Position numbers and translations under genes: made by a program | Assembly (NCBI RefSeq): GCF_020616555.1 | Contig: NZ_CP085173.1 | Coordinates: forward strand, 1,426,001-1,490,000 | Reading direction: 5' to 3' | Origin: Streptomyces longhuiensis | GTDB taxonomy: Bacteria; Actinomycetota; Actinomycetes; Streptomycetales; Streptomycetaceae | DNA length: 64,000 bases | Shown: one piece after another, positions 38,268 through 47,497 of the stretch | How positions within the stretch are numbered: the stretch's first letter is position 1 | Layout of the letters: each line of letters opens with the position of its first letter | Notes under the pieces: generated by a model | Databases searched by the model: none | What the model was told of the DNA's origin: nothing | What the model saw: the letters and a program-made list of their open reading frames with translations, nothing else

Positions 38268-38560
38268 TCAGGAGTCACCGGTCGCCGTGGAGCAGGAGTG
38301 CGCGCCCGCGCCGGCCGGCGCGCCACCCTCCACGATCAGGTAGTCGTCACGGATCGGGCCGCCGTCGAGCAAGGCCGGCGCAGGCCCAGCTCCTCCGAGA
38401 CCCTGCCGAGCAGCCGGCCGGGCGTGAACTCGATCGCCTCGGGCGTGAGGGCGGACCGGCCGCCGGGGTAGTGGTCGATGCGCGGGAGGTCGTCGCGGGC
38501 GTATGTCTTCGGGTATCCGTCGGTCGGGTCGTCGTGCCGCGCGCAGAGCACTCTGGCCAT
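38268..38560 (-). pseudogene. NAD-dependent formate dehydrogenase remnant with internal deletion
   Basis: On the minus strand the N-terminus reads MARVLCARHDDPTDGYPKTY, ARDDLPRIDHYPGG and DFTPGRLLGRVSEELGLR, the conserved start of NAD-dependent formate dehydrogenase. Immediately after it, in another frame, the text is GPIRDDYLIVEGGAPAGAG, the conserved C-terminal tail of the same enzyme (RPIRDEYLIVxGG). The central 300 or so residues with the Rossmann fold and catalytic His are missing. A frame change lies at the junction. So one deletion joined both ends of the gene. It is a dead remnant in the molybdate island, although this enzyme type does not itself need molybdenum. Confidence 0.8.
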
Positions 38561-38696
38561 GACGTGGGACTCCTCAACCCCGTTTCCGCAAGGTGCCGTT
38601 CAACGATCCTCACGGTGAACGCGACCGGTCCAAGGGAACGTTGCCATGCCGGGACAGGAGGATTCCCTCAAGGCCGCCGCGAGAGGGCACGGGCCG

Positions 38697-38962
38697 TTAC
38701 GCGTCTTTGAGGTACGTCCTCAGCGGGTCGCCCAGCGCGTCCCGCAAGCCCGCCTCGCGCGCCACCTTCAGGAGCGCCTCGGCCAGGACGGACGCGGGGT
38801 CGTGCCGGGCGACCCCCAGGCCGACCCGCGGGCCGTGCGCCTGCCCGTCCAGCGGCGCCACCCGCATCCCGTCCGGTACGCCGAACATGTGCAGCCATGC
38901 GCCCGCGCGAAGTGCCGCTCACGGGTGAGCGCGACGAGGTGTTCGCGCCGGCGCAGCAGCAT
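38697..38962 (-). pseudogene. Possible LysR C-terminal remnant
   Basis: The minus strand carries LLRRREHLVALTRERHFARA in one frame and then, in another, MFGVPDGMRVAPLDGQAHGP and RVGLGVARHDPASVLAEALL, ending with a helical DALGDPLRTYLKDA. The order and flavour resemble the end of a LysR-type effector domain, but no HTH or intact start is present. A shift near 38890-38910 would be needed. I cannot name the family with confidence. Confidence 0.3.
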
Positions 38963-39017
38963 TCGGCACTCCGTGGGCGGTCGGGGGGTCCGGTGTGCCG
39001 GTGGTGCTCCCGCCGTG

Positions 39018-39488
39018 TCACGCCCACGGCGCGTAGCGGCCGTCCACGCGGATCGCGTTGATGCCGCTGATGTGCCGCGCCCCGCAGCGGTCCTGGGGCA
39101 GGACGAGCTGGGGTCCGGCCCGGTCGAGGGGCGTGTCGTCGATGGTGACGGCGAGCAGGACGGGGGCCCGCCCGAAGTCCGGGTCGATCTCCGCCCAGGA
39201 CAGCAGGGCGTGATGGCCGTCCGCTCCGGTCACCGCGATCAGGAACCGCAGCCGGTCCTTGCGGCGGGCGGGGTCGAAGCCGGGCCCGGCGTCCCGCAGG
39301 ACGTCGTGCAGCAGCGGGCCCGCGAAGCTGTGCTCCTGGACGCCGCTCGTGGCGCACTCGAAGCTGACCCGGGCCGTGTGCTGGGGCCACTCGAGCAGAT
39401 CGGGCACCGTCAGCCGGGCCGGGCGAGCGACATCGCCGGTCAGGGCGAGCTCTGCCACCGGATCGGCGGCCGTAAGAGATTGACGCAC
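39018..39488 (-). CDS. Small sulfite-oxidase-fold molybdopterin-domain protein
   Basis: A 156-residue protein resembling the Oxidored_molyb domain of the sulfite oxidase family: ELALTGDVARPARLTVPDLL and FECATSGVQEHSFAGPLLHDVL with a cysteine at the molybdenum-ligand position, then FLIAVTGADGHHALLSWAEID, then VLLAVTIDDTPLD and LPQDRCGARHISGINAIRV. Full sulfite oxidases are longer; this seems a minimal, single-domain form. No signal peptide is present, so it is cytoplasmic unless exported with a partner. GTG at 39488 has GGAGG nine bases ahead. It lies between two TOBE regulators and ModABC. Confidence 0.75.
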   Translation of the reverse strand: MRQSLTAADPVAELALTGDVARPARLTVPDLLEWPQHTARVSFECATSGVQEHSFAGPLLHDVLRDAGPGFDPARRKDRLRFLIAVTGADGHHALLSWAEIDPDFGRAPVLLAVTIDDTPLDRAGPQLVLPQDRCGARHISGINAIRVDGRYAPWA

Positions 39489-39624
39489 GGACTACCACCT
39501 CCCGAATGACCGTACCCGGGCCGCCGCCACAGCACTCTCATACAAACGCACATGCCTACCCCCATCCGCACATGATCCAGCTCATGCGATGCAACAAGAG
39601 ACTTCCCCCTCGCATCTGCGGCAG

Positions 39625-39630
39625 TATGAT
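39625..39630 (+). promoter_or_regulatory. -10 element for a leaderless HTH-TOBE transcript
   Basis: TATGAT, near-consensus, lies 6 nt ahead of the ATG at 39637, with no ribosome-binding site between, so the message should be leaderless. A -35 in the right window is weak (around 39603-39608). The layout copies that of the paralog at 37845. Confidence 0.55.
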
Positions 39631-39636
39631 CCGTGC

Positions 39637-40023
39637 ATGCGCACCTACCGGATCGGGGAGGCGGCCGCCTTGATGGGCGTCAGCGCCGACACCCTTCGAC
39701 GCTGGGTCGACGGCGGGAGGCTGCATGCCGAGCGTGACGAGCTGGGCCGCCGGATCATCCCCGGGGCGGACCTGGCGTCCTTCGCCCGACAGCTGCACCG
39801 CACCGAGCGGACGAACAACGGATCCTCGGCGCGCAACCGCCTTTCCGGCATCGTCACCGAGGTGGTCCTCGGGGGTGTGTCGGCGCAGGTGGAGATCCAG
39901 GCCGGACCCTTCCGGGTCGTGGCCATGGTCAGCCGGGAGTCGGCCGAGGAGATGGAGCTGGAACCCGGTGTGCCTGCCGTCGCCGTGATCAAATCGACCA
40001 ACGTGGTCGTCGAAAGTCCTTGA
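39637..40023 (+). CDS. HTH-TOBE molybdate-type regulator 2
   Basis: A 128-residue paralog of the gene at 37845: HTH (TYRIGEAAALMGVSADTLRR then WVDGGRLHAERDELGRRI) and TOBE (SARNRLSGIVTEVVLGGVSA, QVEIQAGPFRVVAMVSRESA, AVAVIKSTNVVVES). It lies 68 nt ahead of modA on the same strand and can run into the operon, so it is the better candidate for mod control. The pair may have different thresholds or partner with each other; no data are in the sequence. Confidence 0.9.
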   Translation: MRTYRIGEAAALMGVSADTLRRWVDGGRLHAERDELGRRIIPGADLASFARQLHRTERTNNGSSARNRLSGIVTEVVLGGVSAQVEIQAGPFRVVAMVSRESAEEMELEPGVPAVAVIKSTNVVVESP

Positions 40024-40091
40024 AGCGTCCGCCGGACGCTTCGCCGAGAATCAGCCCGATTCTTCCCAAGAGAGCCCTAGGGAGTAACCCC

Positions 40092-40922
40092 GTGATGACC
40101 CGTTACACGCGCCGGACCCGCCGGACCCTGCAGGTGACCGGCGTAGGCGTCGCCGCGCTGCTGGCGCTCAGCGCCTGCTCCTCCGGCTCGGACTCGTCGT
40201 CCAAGAAGGACTCCTCCTCGGCGTCCAAGGACTCCGCCAAGAAGCTCACGGGCACGGTGACCGTCTTCGCGGCGGCCTCGCTCAAGGAGAGCTTCACCAC
40301 CCTGGGCAAGGACTTCGAGAAGGCCCACCCAGGTACGAAGGTGACGTTCAGCTTCGGCGGCAGTGACACCCTCGCCGCGAGCATCACCGGTGGCGCGCCG
40401 GCCGACGTGTTCGCCGCCGCCAGCCCCAAGACGATGGCGATCGTGACGGACAAGAAGGACGCGGCCACCGCCCCGTCGACGTTCGTGCGCAACCAGTTGG
40501 AGATCGCGACCCTGCCGGGCAACCCCGACAAGGTCGCCTCCCTCAAGGACCTCACCAAGTCCGGCCTCAAGGTCGTGCTCTGCGACAAGACGGTGCCGTG
40601 CGGCGCCGCCGCGCAGAAGGCGCTGGACGCCAGCAAGCTGAAGCTCACCCCGGTCTCGTACGAGCAGGACGTCAAGAGCGCCCTGACGAAGGTGGAGTTG
40701 AAGGAGGCCGACGCCGCCGTCGTCTACAAGACCGACGTGAAGGCCGCGGGCAGCAAGGTGGAGGGCGTCGAGTTCCCCGAGTCCACGAACGCCATCAACG
40801 ACTACCCGATCGCGCTCCTGAAGGACGCGCCGAACGCGGAGGCGGCGAAGGAGTTCATCGCGCTCGTGCAGTCCTCCGAGGGCCAGAAGGTCCTGACGGC
40901 GGCAGGGTTCCTCAAGCCGTGA
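40092..40922 (+). CDS. modA: ModA, molybdate-binding lipoprotein
   Basis: A 276-residue lipoprotein precursor. The signal peptide ends with the lipobox LALSAC, followed by a serine/lysine linker (SSGSDSSSKKDSSSASKD). The mature fold shows TVFAAASLKESFTTL, SFGGSDTLAASITGGAPADV with the residues that cradle the oxyanion, and PSTFVRNQLEIATL. GTG at 40092 has GGAG seven bases upstream; the ATG at 40095 is the alternative. Its stop overlaps the modB start (GTGA). Confidence 0.92.
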   Translation: MMTRYTRRTRRTLQVTGVGVAALLALSACSSGSDSSSKKDSSSASKDSAKKLTGTVTVFAAASLKESFTTLGKDFEKAHPGTKVTFSFGGSDTLAASITGGAPADVFAAASPKTMAIVTDKKDAATAPSTFVRNQLEIATLPGNPDKVASLKDLTKSGLKVVLCDKTVPCGAAAQKALDASKLKLTPVSYEQDVKSALTKVELKEADAAVVYKTDVKAAGSKVEGVEFPESTNAINDYPIALLKDAPNAEAAKEFIALVQSSEGQKVLTAAGFLKP

Positions 40923-41800
40923 CCGAGCTCGACAAGTCCGGCGCCGCGGCCGAGGTCCTCACGGGTGGCGACACCCGTGGGGCCGGGCCGCGGCGTCGGC
41001 GTGCCCGGCCGGGCGCCCGGCGCCGCGGGGTGCCGCTGCCGCTTCTGGTGCCCGCCCTCGTCGGCCTCGCGTTCCTGCTGCTGCCCCTGATCGCCCTGCT
41101 CGTACGGGCCCCTTGGCGCAGCCTGCCCGAGCAGCTGACCAGTCCGGAGGTCTGGCAGGCCCTCCAGCTGTCGCTGATCTGCGCGACGGCGGCCACGGCG
41201 GTGAGCCTGGTTCTGGGGGTGCCGCTCGCCTGGCTGCTCGCGCGCACGGAATTCCCCGGGCGCGGCCTCGTGCGGGCCCTGGTGACGCTGCCGCTCGTAC
41301 TGCCCCCGGTGGTGGGCGGTGTGGCCCTGCTGCTGGCCCTCGGACGCAACGGCGTCGTCGGACAGGTGCTGGACTCGTGGTTCGGGATCACGCTGCCGTT
41401 CACCACCGCGGGGGTCGTGGTCGCGGAGTCGTTCGTGGCGATGCCGTTCCTCGTCATCAGCGTGGAGGGCACGCTGCGGGCCGCCGATCCGCGGTTCGAG
41501 GAGGCCGCCACGACGCTGGGCGCCTCCCGCTTCACGGCGTTCCGCAGGGTGACGCTGCCGCTGATCATGCCCGGCATCGCCGCGGGTGCCGTGCTCGCCT
41601 GGGCGCGCGCGCTCGGCGAGTTCGGCGCGACCATCACGTTCGCGGGCAACTTCCCCGGCCGTACGCAGACGATGCCGCTGGCCGTGTACCTGGCGCTCCA
41701 GAACGACCCGGCCGCCGCGATCGCCCTCAGCCTGGTGCTGCTCGCCGTGTCGATCGCGGTCCTCGCGGGGCTGCGGGACCGCTGGGTGACGGCATCATGA
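40919..41800 (+). CDS. modB: ModB, molybdate ABC permease
   Basis: A 293-residue permease. A 35-residue basic, disordered N-terminus (MTELDKSGAAAEVLTGGDTR onward) precedes the first span (LPLLVPALVGLAFLLLPLI). The EAA loop is EEAATTLGASRFTAFRRVTLPLI and the conserved ALGEFGATI follows. The GTG start overlaps the modA stop. It forms the channel with ModC below. Only 61 nt separate it from modC; a short frame there (from 41798) has no coding character. Confidence 0.92.
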   Translation: MTELDKSGAAAEVLTGGDTRGAGPRRRRARPGARRRGVPLPLLVPALVGLAFLLLPLIALLVRAPWRSLPEQLTSPEVWQALQLSLICATAATAVSLVLGVPLAWLLARTEFPGRGLVRALVTLPLVLPPVVGGVALLLALGRNGVVGQVLDSWFGITLPFTTAGVVVAESFVAMPFLVISVEGTLRAADPRFEEAATTLGASRFTAFRRVTLPLIMPGIAAGAVLAWARALGEFGATITFAGNFPGRTQTMPLAVYLALQNDPAAAIALSLVLLAVSIAVLAGLRDRWVTAS

Positions 41801-41861
41801 CCGGCCCTGCCCTCCCCCACACGGTCCTCGCCGGACCGTCCGACCACCGGATGACCGCCTC

Positions 41862-42953
41862 ATGACGCACCTCGACCACGTCACCGGTGGCGTCCCCGCC
41901 GACGACGTCCACGCCGACGGCCTGGACGCCCGCCTCGTCGTCGACCGCGGCACCTTCTGCCTCGACGTCACGCTGCGCGCCGCCCCCGGCGACGTGGTCG
42001 CGCTGCTCGGGCCGAACGGCGCCGGCAAGACCACAGCCCTGCGCGCCCTGGCCGGCCTGACGCCTCTGACAGGCGGTCATCTGCACCTGGACGGCGTCGC
42101 GTTGGACCGCATCGCGCCCGAGTCCCGGCCGGTCGGCGTGGTCTTCCAGGACTACCTCCTCTTCCCTCACCTGAGCGCCCTGGACAACGTCGCCTTCGGC
42201 CCGCGCTGCCACGGCGTGTCCAAGGCCGAGGCGCGTGAGCAGGCCGCGGAGTGGCTGGACCGCATGGGGCTCGCCGACCATCACGGCGCCAAGCCGCGCC
42301 GGCTGTCCGGCGGCCAGGCGCAGCGCGTCGCGGTGGCCCGCGCCCTGGCGACTCATCCCCGGCTGCTGCTCCTCGACGAGCCGCTCGCCGCGCTCGACGC
42401 GCGCACCCGTCTCGACGTACGCGCCCAACTCCGGCGTCACCTGGCCGACTTCGAGGCCGTCGCCGTACTGGTCACACACGACCCACTGGACGCGATGGTG
42501 CTCGCCGACCGACTCGTCGTCATCGAGCACGGCCGCGTCGTCCAGGAGGGCGCCCCCGCCGACATCGCCCGTCATCCACGTACGGACTACATCGCCCAGC
42601 TGGTCGGCCTCAACCTCTACAAGGGGCAGGCCGACGGGCACGTGGTGCAGATCGACTCCGGGCCGGACATCGCGACCAGCGAGGAACTGTCGGGACCCGC
42701 CTTCGTGGCGTTCCCGCCGAGCGCCGTGACCCTGTACCGGGACCGGCCCACCGGCGCCAGCGCCCGCAATCTGTGGCGGTGCCAGGTCGCCGGGCTCGAG
42801 ACGCACGGGGACCAGATCCGCGCGGACCTCACGGGTGAACTCACGCTCGCCGCCGACCTCACGACCGTCGCCGCCGCGGAGCTGAACCTGCACCCGGGCG
42901 CTCCCGTCTGGGCCACGGTCAAGGCGACGCAGACGCACGCGTACCCCGCCTGA
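41862..42953 (+). CDS. modC: ModC, molybdate ABC ATPase with C-terminal TOBE
   Basis: A 363-residue ABC ATPase: Walker A LLGPNGAGKTTALRALAG, Q-loop VFQDYLLFPHLSALDN, signature LSGGQAQRVAVARALA, Walker B LLLLDEPLAALDART, then VLVTHDPLDAMVLADR. The C-terminal 90 residues (ATSEELSGPAFVAFPPSAVT and ATVKATQTHAYP) carry a TOBE-like regulatory region. ATG at 41862, spacing to modB 61 nt. The following 208-nt gap to the Mop gene contains no clear terminator, so readthrough is possible. Confidence 0.92.
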   Translation: MTHLDHVTGGVPADDVHADGLDARLVVDRGTFCLDVTLRAAPGDVVALLGPNGAGKTTALRALAGLTPLTGGHLHLDGVALDRIAPESRPVGVVFQDYLLFPHLSALDNVAFGPRCHGVSKAEAREQAAEWLDRMGLADHHGAKPRRLSGGQAQRVAVARALATHPRLLLLDEPLAALDARTRLDVRAQLRRHLADFEAVAVLVTHDPLDAMVLADRLVVIEHGRVVQEGAPADIARHPRTDYIAQLVGLNLYKGQADGHVVQIDSGPDIATSEELSGPAFVAFPPSAVTLYRDRPTGASARNLWRCQVAGLETHGDQIRADLTGELTLAADLTTVAAAELNLHPGAPVWATVKATQTHAYPA

Positions 42954-43161
42954 CGCCGCACCCCCGCGTCCCCGCATCCGGCAGCAAGCCACACCCCGGC
43001 ATCCCCGTGACGAACTGGGCGCCTTCGACCTGCCAGGCGCCCACACCCCTTCTCCTCGCAGATGCGACGCGCCTCGCACCAGCCACGCCCAACCCGGCTA
43101 CGGTGAGGCCTACGCAGGCCCAAAGCCTGACATTCCATACCTTTTCTGTGCGGCGTTCCGC

Positions 43162-43581
43162 ATGAGCCTGAGCATCCGCAATCAGCTTCCCGGCAGCGTT
43201 ACGGGCATCACCGCGGGGGAAGCCATGGCGACGGTCAAGGTCCGCCTCGACGGCGGCCAGGACATCACCGCGGCGATCACCCTGGATGCCGTCAAGGACC
43301 TCGGCCTCACCGAGGGTTCCGCCGTACGCGCCCTGGTCAAGTCCACGGAGATCTCCCTCGCCACGGGCAAGGTCGAGGGGCTGTCCATCCGCAACCAGCT
43401 CGCCGGAACGGTCGACGACATCGCCACGGGCGGCGCCATGGCCTCCGTCAAGGTCAGCGTCCCGGGCGGCGAACTGACGTCCGCGATCACCAAGGACGCC
43501 GTCGCCGACCTGGCCCTGGCCCCCGGCACCTCCGTCGTGGCGCTGATCAAGTCGACCGAGGTCTCGCTCGCGACCGCGTGA
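43162..43581 (+). CDS. Double Mop (TOBE) molybdate-binding protein
   Basis: A 139-residue protein made of two near-identical Mop repeats: SIRNQLPGSVTGITAGEAMA with VKVRLDGGQDITAAITLDAV, and SIRNQLAGTVDDIATGGAMA with VKVSVPGGELTSAITKDAVA. Each ends VRALVKSTEISLA or VVALIKSTEVSLA. There is no HTH, so this is a molbindin that stores or buffers molybdate in the cytoplasm. ATG at 43162 without a clear ribosome-binding site; the 5' region (42954-43161) shows only weak promoter hints. It converges on lpdA. Confidence 0.9.
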   Translation: MSLSIRNQLPGSVTGITAGEAMATVKVRLDGGQDITAAITLDAVKDLGLTEGSAVRALVKSTEISLATGKVEGLSIRNQLAGTVDDIATGGAMASVKVSVPGGELTSAITKDAVADLALAPGTSVVALIKSTEVSLATA

Positions 43582-43609
43582 CGGTCGGACGTCGATCGGT
43601 ACCCGACCG
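43582..43609. terminator. Hairpin between the Mop gene and lpdA
   Basis: CGGTCGG at 43582-43588 pairs with CCGACCG at 43603-43609 over a 14-nt loop, directly after the Mop stop and 41 nt before the convergent lpdA stop. Confidence 0.6.
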
Positions 43610-43650
43610 AAGAAGCATGGCTGCCGGAGGAGGCGCCGCCCGGACGGCCG

Positions 43651-45060
<1,410 letters not shown>

Positions 45061-45224
45061 GGAGCGTTCCTGCCGTTTCGGTGAGAGGCGAGTCTGGCCC
45101 TGACGTGCACGACGGTACGTCCGCGACCGGGACCCACGCACATACGCAACGCCAGCGCCTCCCGGGTCTCGGCGCGGTCACGCCCCCGGGCGAAGCCCCG
45201 TCCCCGGCCCGGGCCGCGCTTCAT

Positions 45225-47285
45225 CTACTCCACCTCGATGCCGAAGTCCTGAACGAGCTGTTCCAGGCCCCCCGCGTAGCCTTTGCCGCCCAGCACGAAG
45301 TCCCAGTCCCCGTTCGGTCTGCGGCGGAAGGAGCCCAGCACCAAGGCGGTTTCGCCGGGGCGGCCGTCGGAGACCTCGAGCCGTCCCAGGTCGGCCAGAC
45401 TCGGGTCGAGCAGGCGGATGGAGGCGTCCGTGAAGCCGGAGAGGTCGGCGTCCGGGTTCACCTCCGGGTCGATCGCGGCCACGAGCACGAACCGGTCGGC
45501 CTCGTCCGGCAACGCGTCGAAGGAGACGCAGATGGCGGCCTTGTCCGGTGCGGTCGGAGGCAGAACGCGTACGGATCCGTCCGCGGTGTGCGGGTTGTTG
45601 TAGAAGACGAAGTGATCGTCACTGAGGATGCTGCTGCCACGGCAGACGAGAGCACACACGTCCAGGGCGACGCCTCCGGTCCACGACATGCCCAGGATGT
45701 TGTAGTCGTCGGGCAGCCGAAAGTCGGGAACCGTCGGAGTCGGCTGCGCTGCCGGGCGGCGGGCGCCATCGCCCAGCCGCCCTCGTAGCCCGTGCCGATG
45801 CAACAGGTCGACGAGTTCGGTGCCGGAGATCAGTTCCAGCGGCTTGCCGTTGGCGAAGGTGTGCGAGCCCGGGCCGAACCCTGATGTCGTCACGAGGACA
45901 CCCTTGTTGGCGCCGGCGTCCTGCACGGTTCCGTACAAGTCGCGAACGGCGGTGGGCGGCACCGTGTTGCGGTAGCGCTTCACCTGCACGACGATCTTGC
46001 CGCCCCGGATGGGTGTCGGATCCAGAGCGTCGACGTCCACCCCGCCGTCGTTCGAACGTTGGGTGGTGACCGCTTGCATTCCCATGGCCCTGAAGAGCTC
46101 GGCGACGAGATTCTCGAAGGCGATCGGATCCATGTCGTACAGGTCGGGTTCCTCGTCGCTGCCGTGCGTGACGACGCGGTTTCCGACCTCCTGCGGCCGA
46201 CGGCTGGGCCGTACCGGCGTGAGCTGGTCGGGGCGGGTGGAGAGTTGCCCACGTAAGGCGTCGGACAGGCAGCTGCCGGCGTCCACCTGGGCCAGGTACA
46301 GGTCGCGAAACGTCGCGCGCGACGTCATGACGGTTGCCAGGTAGATGTGGCCCGGTCGGCCCGTCGTGGGATCGTGCCCGTCCACGAACCCGTTCAGGGT
46401 CACCGCCTCGAGGGTGCCCATCTCGTCCGCGGCGAAGAGTTCGTGCAGGACGAGCAGCATGCACTGCGCGAGGACTTCCCGGTACAGAGACCGACGTTGG
46501 CCCACTGGGCGGGCCGTCTCCTTGTCCTGGTCCGACCCGGACATGTACCGGACGGACTTGACCTCGGGGACGACGCTGTAGGCGGGCAGCTCCCAGTCCA
46601 GCACCAACTGGCGAGCCGCCGAGTCGTAGGCGGCCGCCACCTGACGCGGGAATCCCTCCGGCCATGCGGTCGAGGCGTAGAGAGCGGCGGAGAAGTACTC
46701 GACCACGGAGTCGGGTTCGCGGCGCCTGACCGCTTCGGTCAGTTCTTGGATGCCTGCGTTGTGCCGGCGTACATCGGCCAGTTGGGCATCGGCCCACTGC
46801 TGGTACTCCCGCTGGTACGACGCCAGTTGTTGCTGCCGTCGAGCCTCCGCAGCCTGGGCCGACTGCCAGTCCCTCTCGAACTGCGCCCGGGCCTCGGCCT
46901 GCGCCTGGGCCCGCCGCGTGGCAGTCCACCCGCTCTGTGCCTGGTAGTGCCGGAAGTCCGGCATGGGCACGGGCTGCGCCAAGGGGCCCGGCGCGAAGGG
47001 CTGGACATCCTCAGGGCGCATGAGAGAGGGCGCCCTGAACGGCGGAGCCTGACAACCCGAGGCGAGAAGGCCTTGCAGCGACGTGACTTGCGCGTCCAGT
47101 TCCTCAGTGCGGCGCAGGGCCTCTGCCTGCCGGTACTCGCGGTGGTTCTGGATCGCTCGCCGTTGATAGGCACGTGCTTGCTGCGCTTCTTGCCTCTGCC
47201 GTCTGGCTTCGGCCTCCATCTGGCGCTGCTGCTGCCGCTGCATCTCGGCCCAGACGCCGACCGGGCCACTGGAGCGTCGACTCAT
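45225..47285 (-). CDS. Coiled-coil, Mrr-type nuclease and TerD fusion protein
   Basis: A 686-residue protein. Residues 14-190 hold Q/R/A-rich heptad segments (14-75 and 122-190) split by a proline-rich linker. Residues 195-360 are a conserved-looking helical region of unknown role. Residues about 386-500 match the Mrr-type PD-(D/E)xK restriction-endonuclease fold: FENLVAELFRAMG with Glu 391, then GGVDVDAL with Asp 417, then QVK at 434-436. Residues 530-686 are a TerD domain (LGMSWTGGVALDVCALVC and HFVFYNNPHTADGSV), which binds calcium in tellurite-resistance/stress systems. All three nuclease residues are present. ATG at 47285 with GGGAGGG upstream. The fusion suggests a stress- or phage-triggered DNase, but no partner genes (methylase, ter genes) are near. 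Confidence 0.85.
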   Translation of the reverse strand: MSRRSSGPVGVWAEMQRQQQRQMEAEARRQRQEAQQARAYQRRAIQNHREYRQAEALRRTEELDAQVTSLQGLLASGCQAPPFRAPSLMRPEDVQPFAPGPLAQPVPMPDFRHYQAQSGWTATRRAQAQAEARAQFERDWQSAQAAEARRQQQLASYQREYQQWADAQLADVRRHNAGIQELTEAVRRREPDSVVEYFSAALYASTAWPEGFPRQVAAAYDSAARQLVLDWELPAYSVVPEVKSVRYMSGSDQDKETARPVGQRRSLYREVLAQCMLLVLHELFAADEMGTLEAVTLNGFVDGHDPTTGRPGHIYLATVMTSRATFRDLYLAQVDAGSCLSDALRGQLSTRPDQLTPVRPSRRPQEVGNRVVTHGSDEEPDLYDMDPIAFENLVAELFRAMGMQAVTTQRSNDGGVDVDALDPTPIRGGKIVVQVKRYRNTVPPTAVRDLYGTVQDAGANKGVLVTTSGFGPGSHTFANGKPLELISGTELVDLLHRHGLRGRLGDGARRPAAQPTPTVPDFRLPDDYNILGMSWTGGVALDVCALVCRGSSILSDDHFVFYNNPHTADGSVRVLPPTAPDKAAICVSFDALPDEADRFVLVAAIDPEVNPDADLSGFTDASIRLLDPSLADLGRLEVSDGRPGETALVLGSFRRRPNGDWDFVLGGKGYAGGLEQLVQDFGIEVE

Positions 47286-47313
47286 GTGTTGCTGGCCCTC
47301 CCCAAGGCGCTCC

Positions 47314-47360
47314 GGTTGTCCCCACAACCAGTTGTAAAGGGACGACTGTATCGAGCGATA
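47314..47360. promoter_or_regulatory. Stacked GTTGT dyads and a TATCG palindrome ahead of the Mrr-TerD gene
   Basis: Going leftward toward the gene, GGTTGT-cccc-ACAACC (47314-47329) is a perfect 6-bp dyad and ACAAC-ca-GTTGT (47324-47335) shares one arm with it. A second palindrome, TATCG-ag-CGATA, lies at 47349-47360. They sit 29-75 nt ahead of the ATG, in the promoter or leader, and look like operator sites. Confidence 0.5.
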
Positions 47361-47497
47361 CCCATTTCGCATATCCAGTCGTCACAGGCCGACCGCGGCG
47401 GGCTCCACCGGTCGGGTGGCGGTCGGGCGAGGACGTAAGTCGGACTTCACCTGGTCATCGGCATATGCTGTGGCCGCCCGGAGGAGGGGCCATTCAC

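Noticed and set aside
40024..40091. Molybdenum cofactor riboswitch ahead of modA
   Set aside because: The gap is 68 nt, too short for the known motif, and no multi-stem structure is evident.
41801..41861. Small gene between modB and modC
   Set aside because: The frame starting near 41798 overlaps modB and has no ribosome-binding site; its composition is not protein-like.
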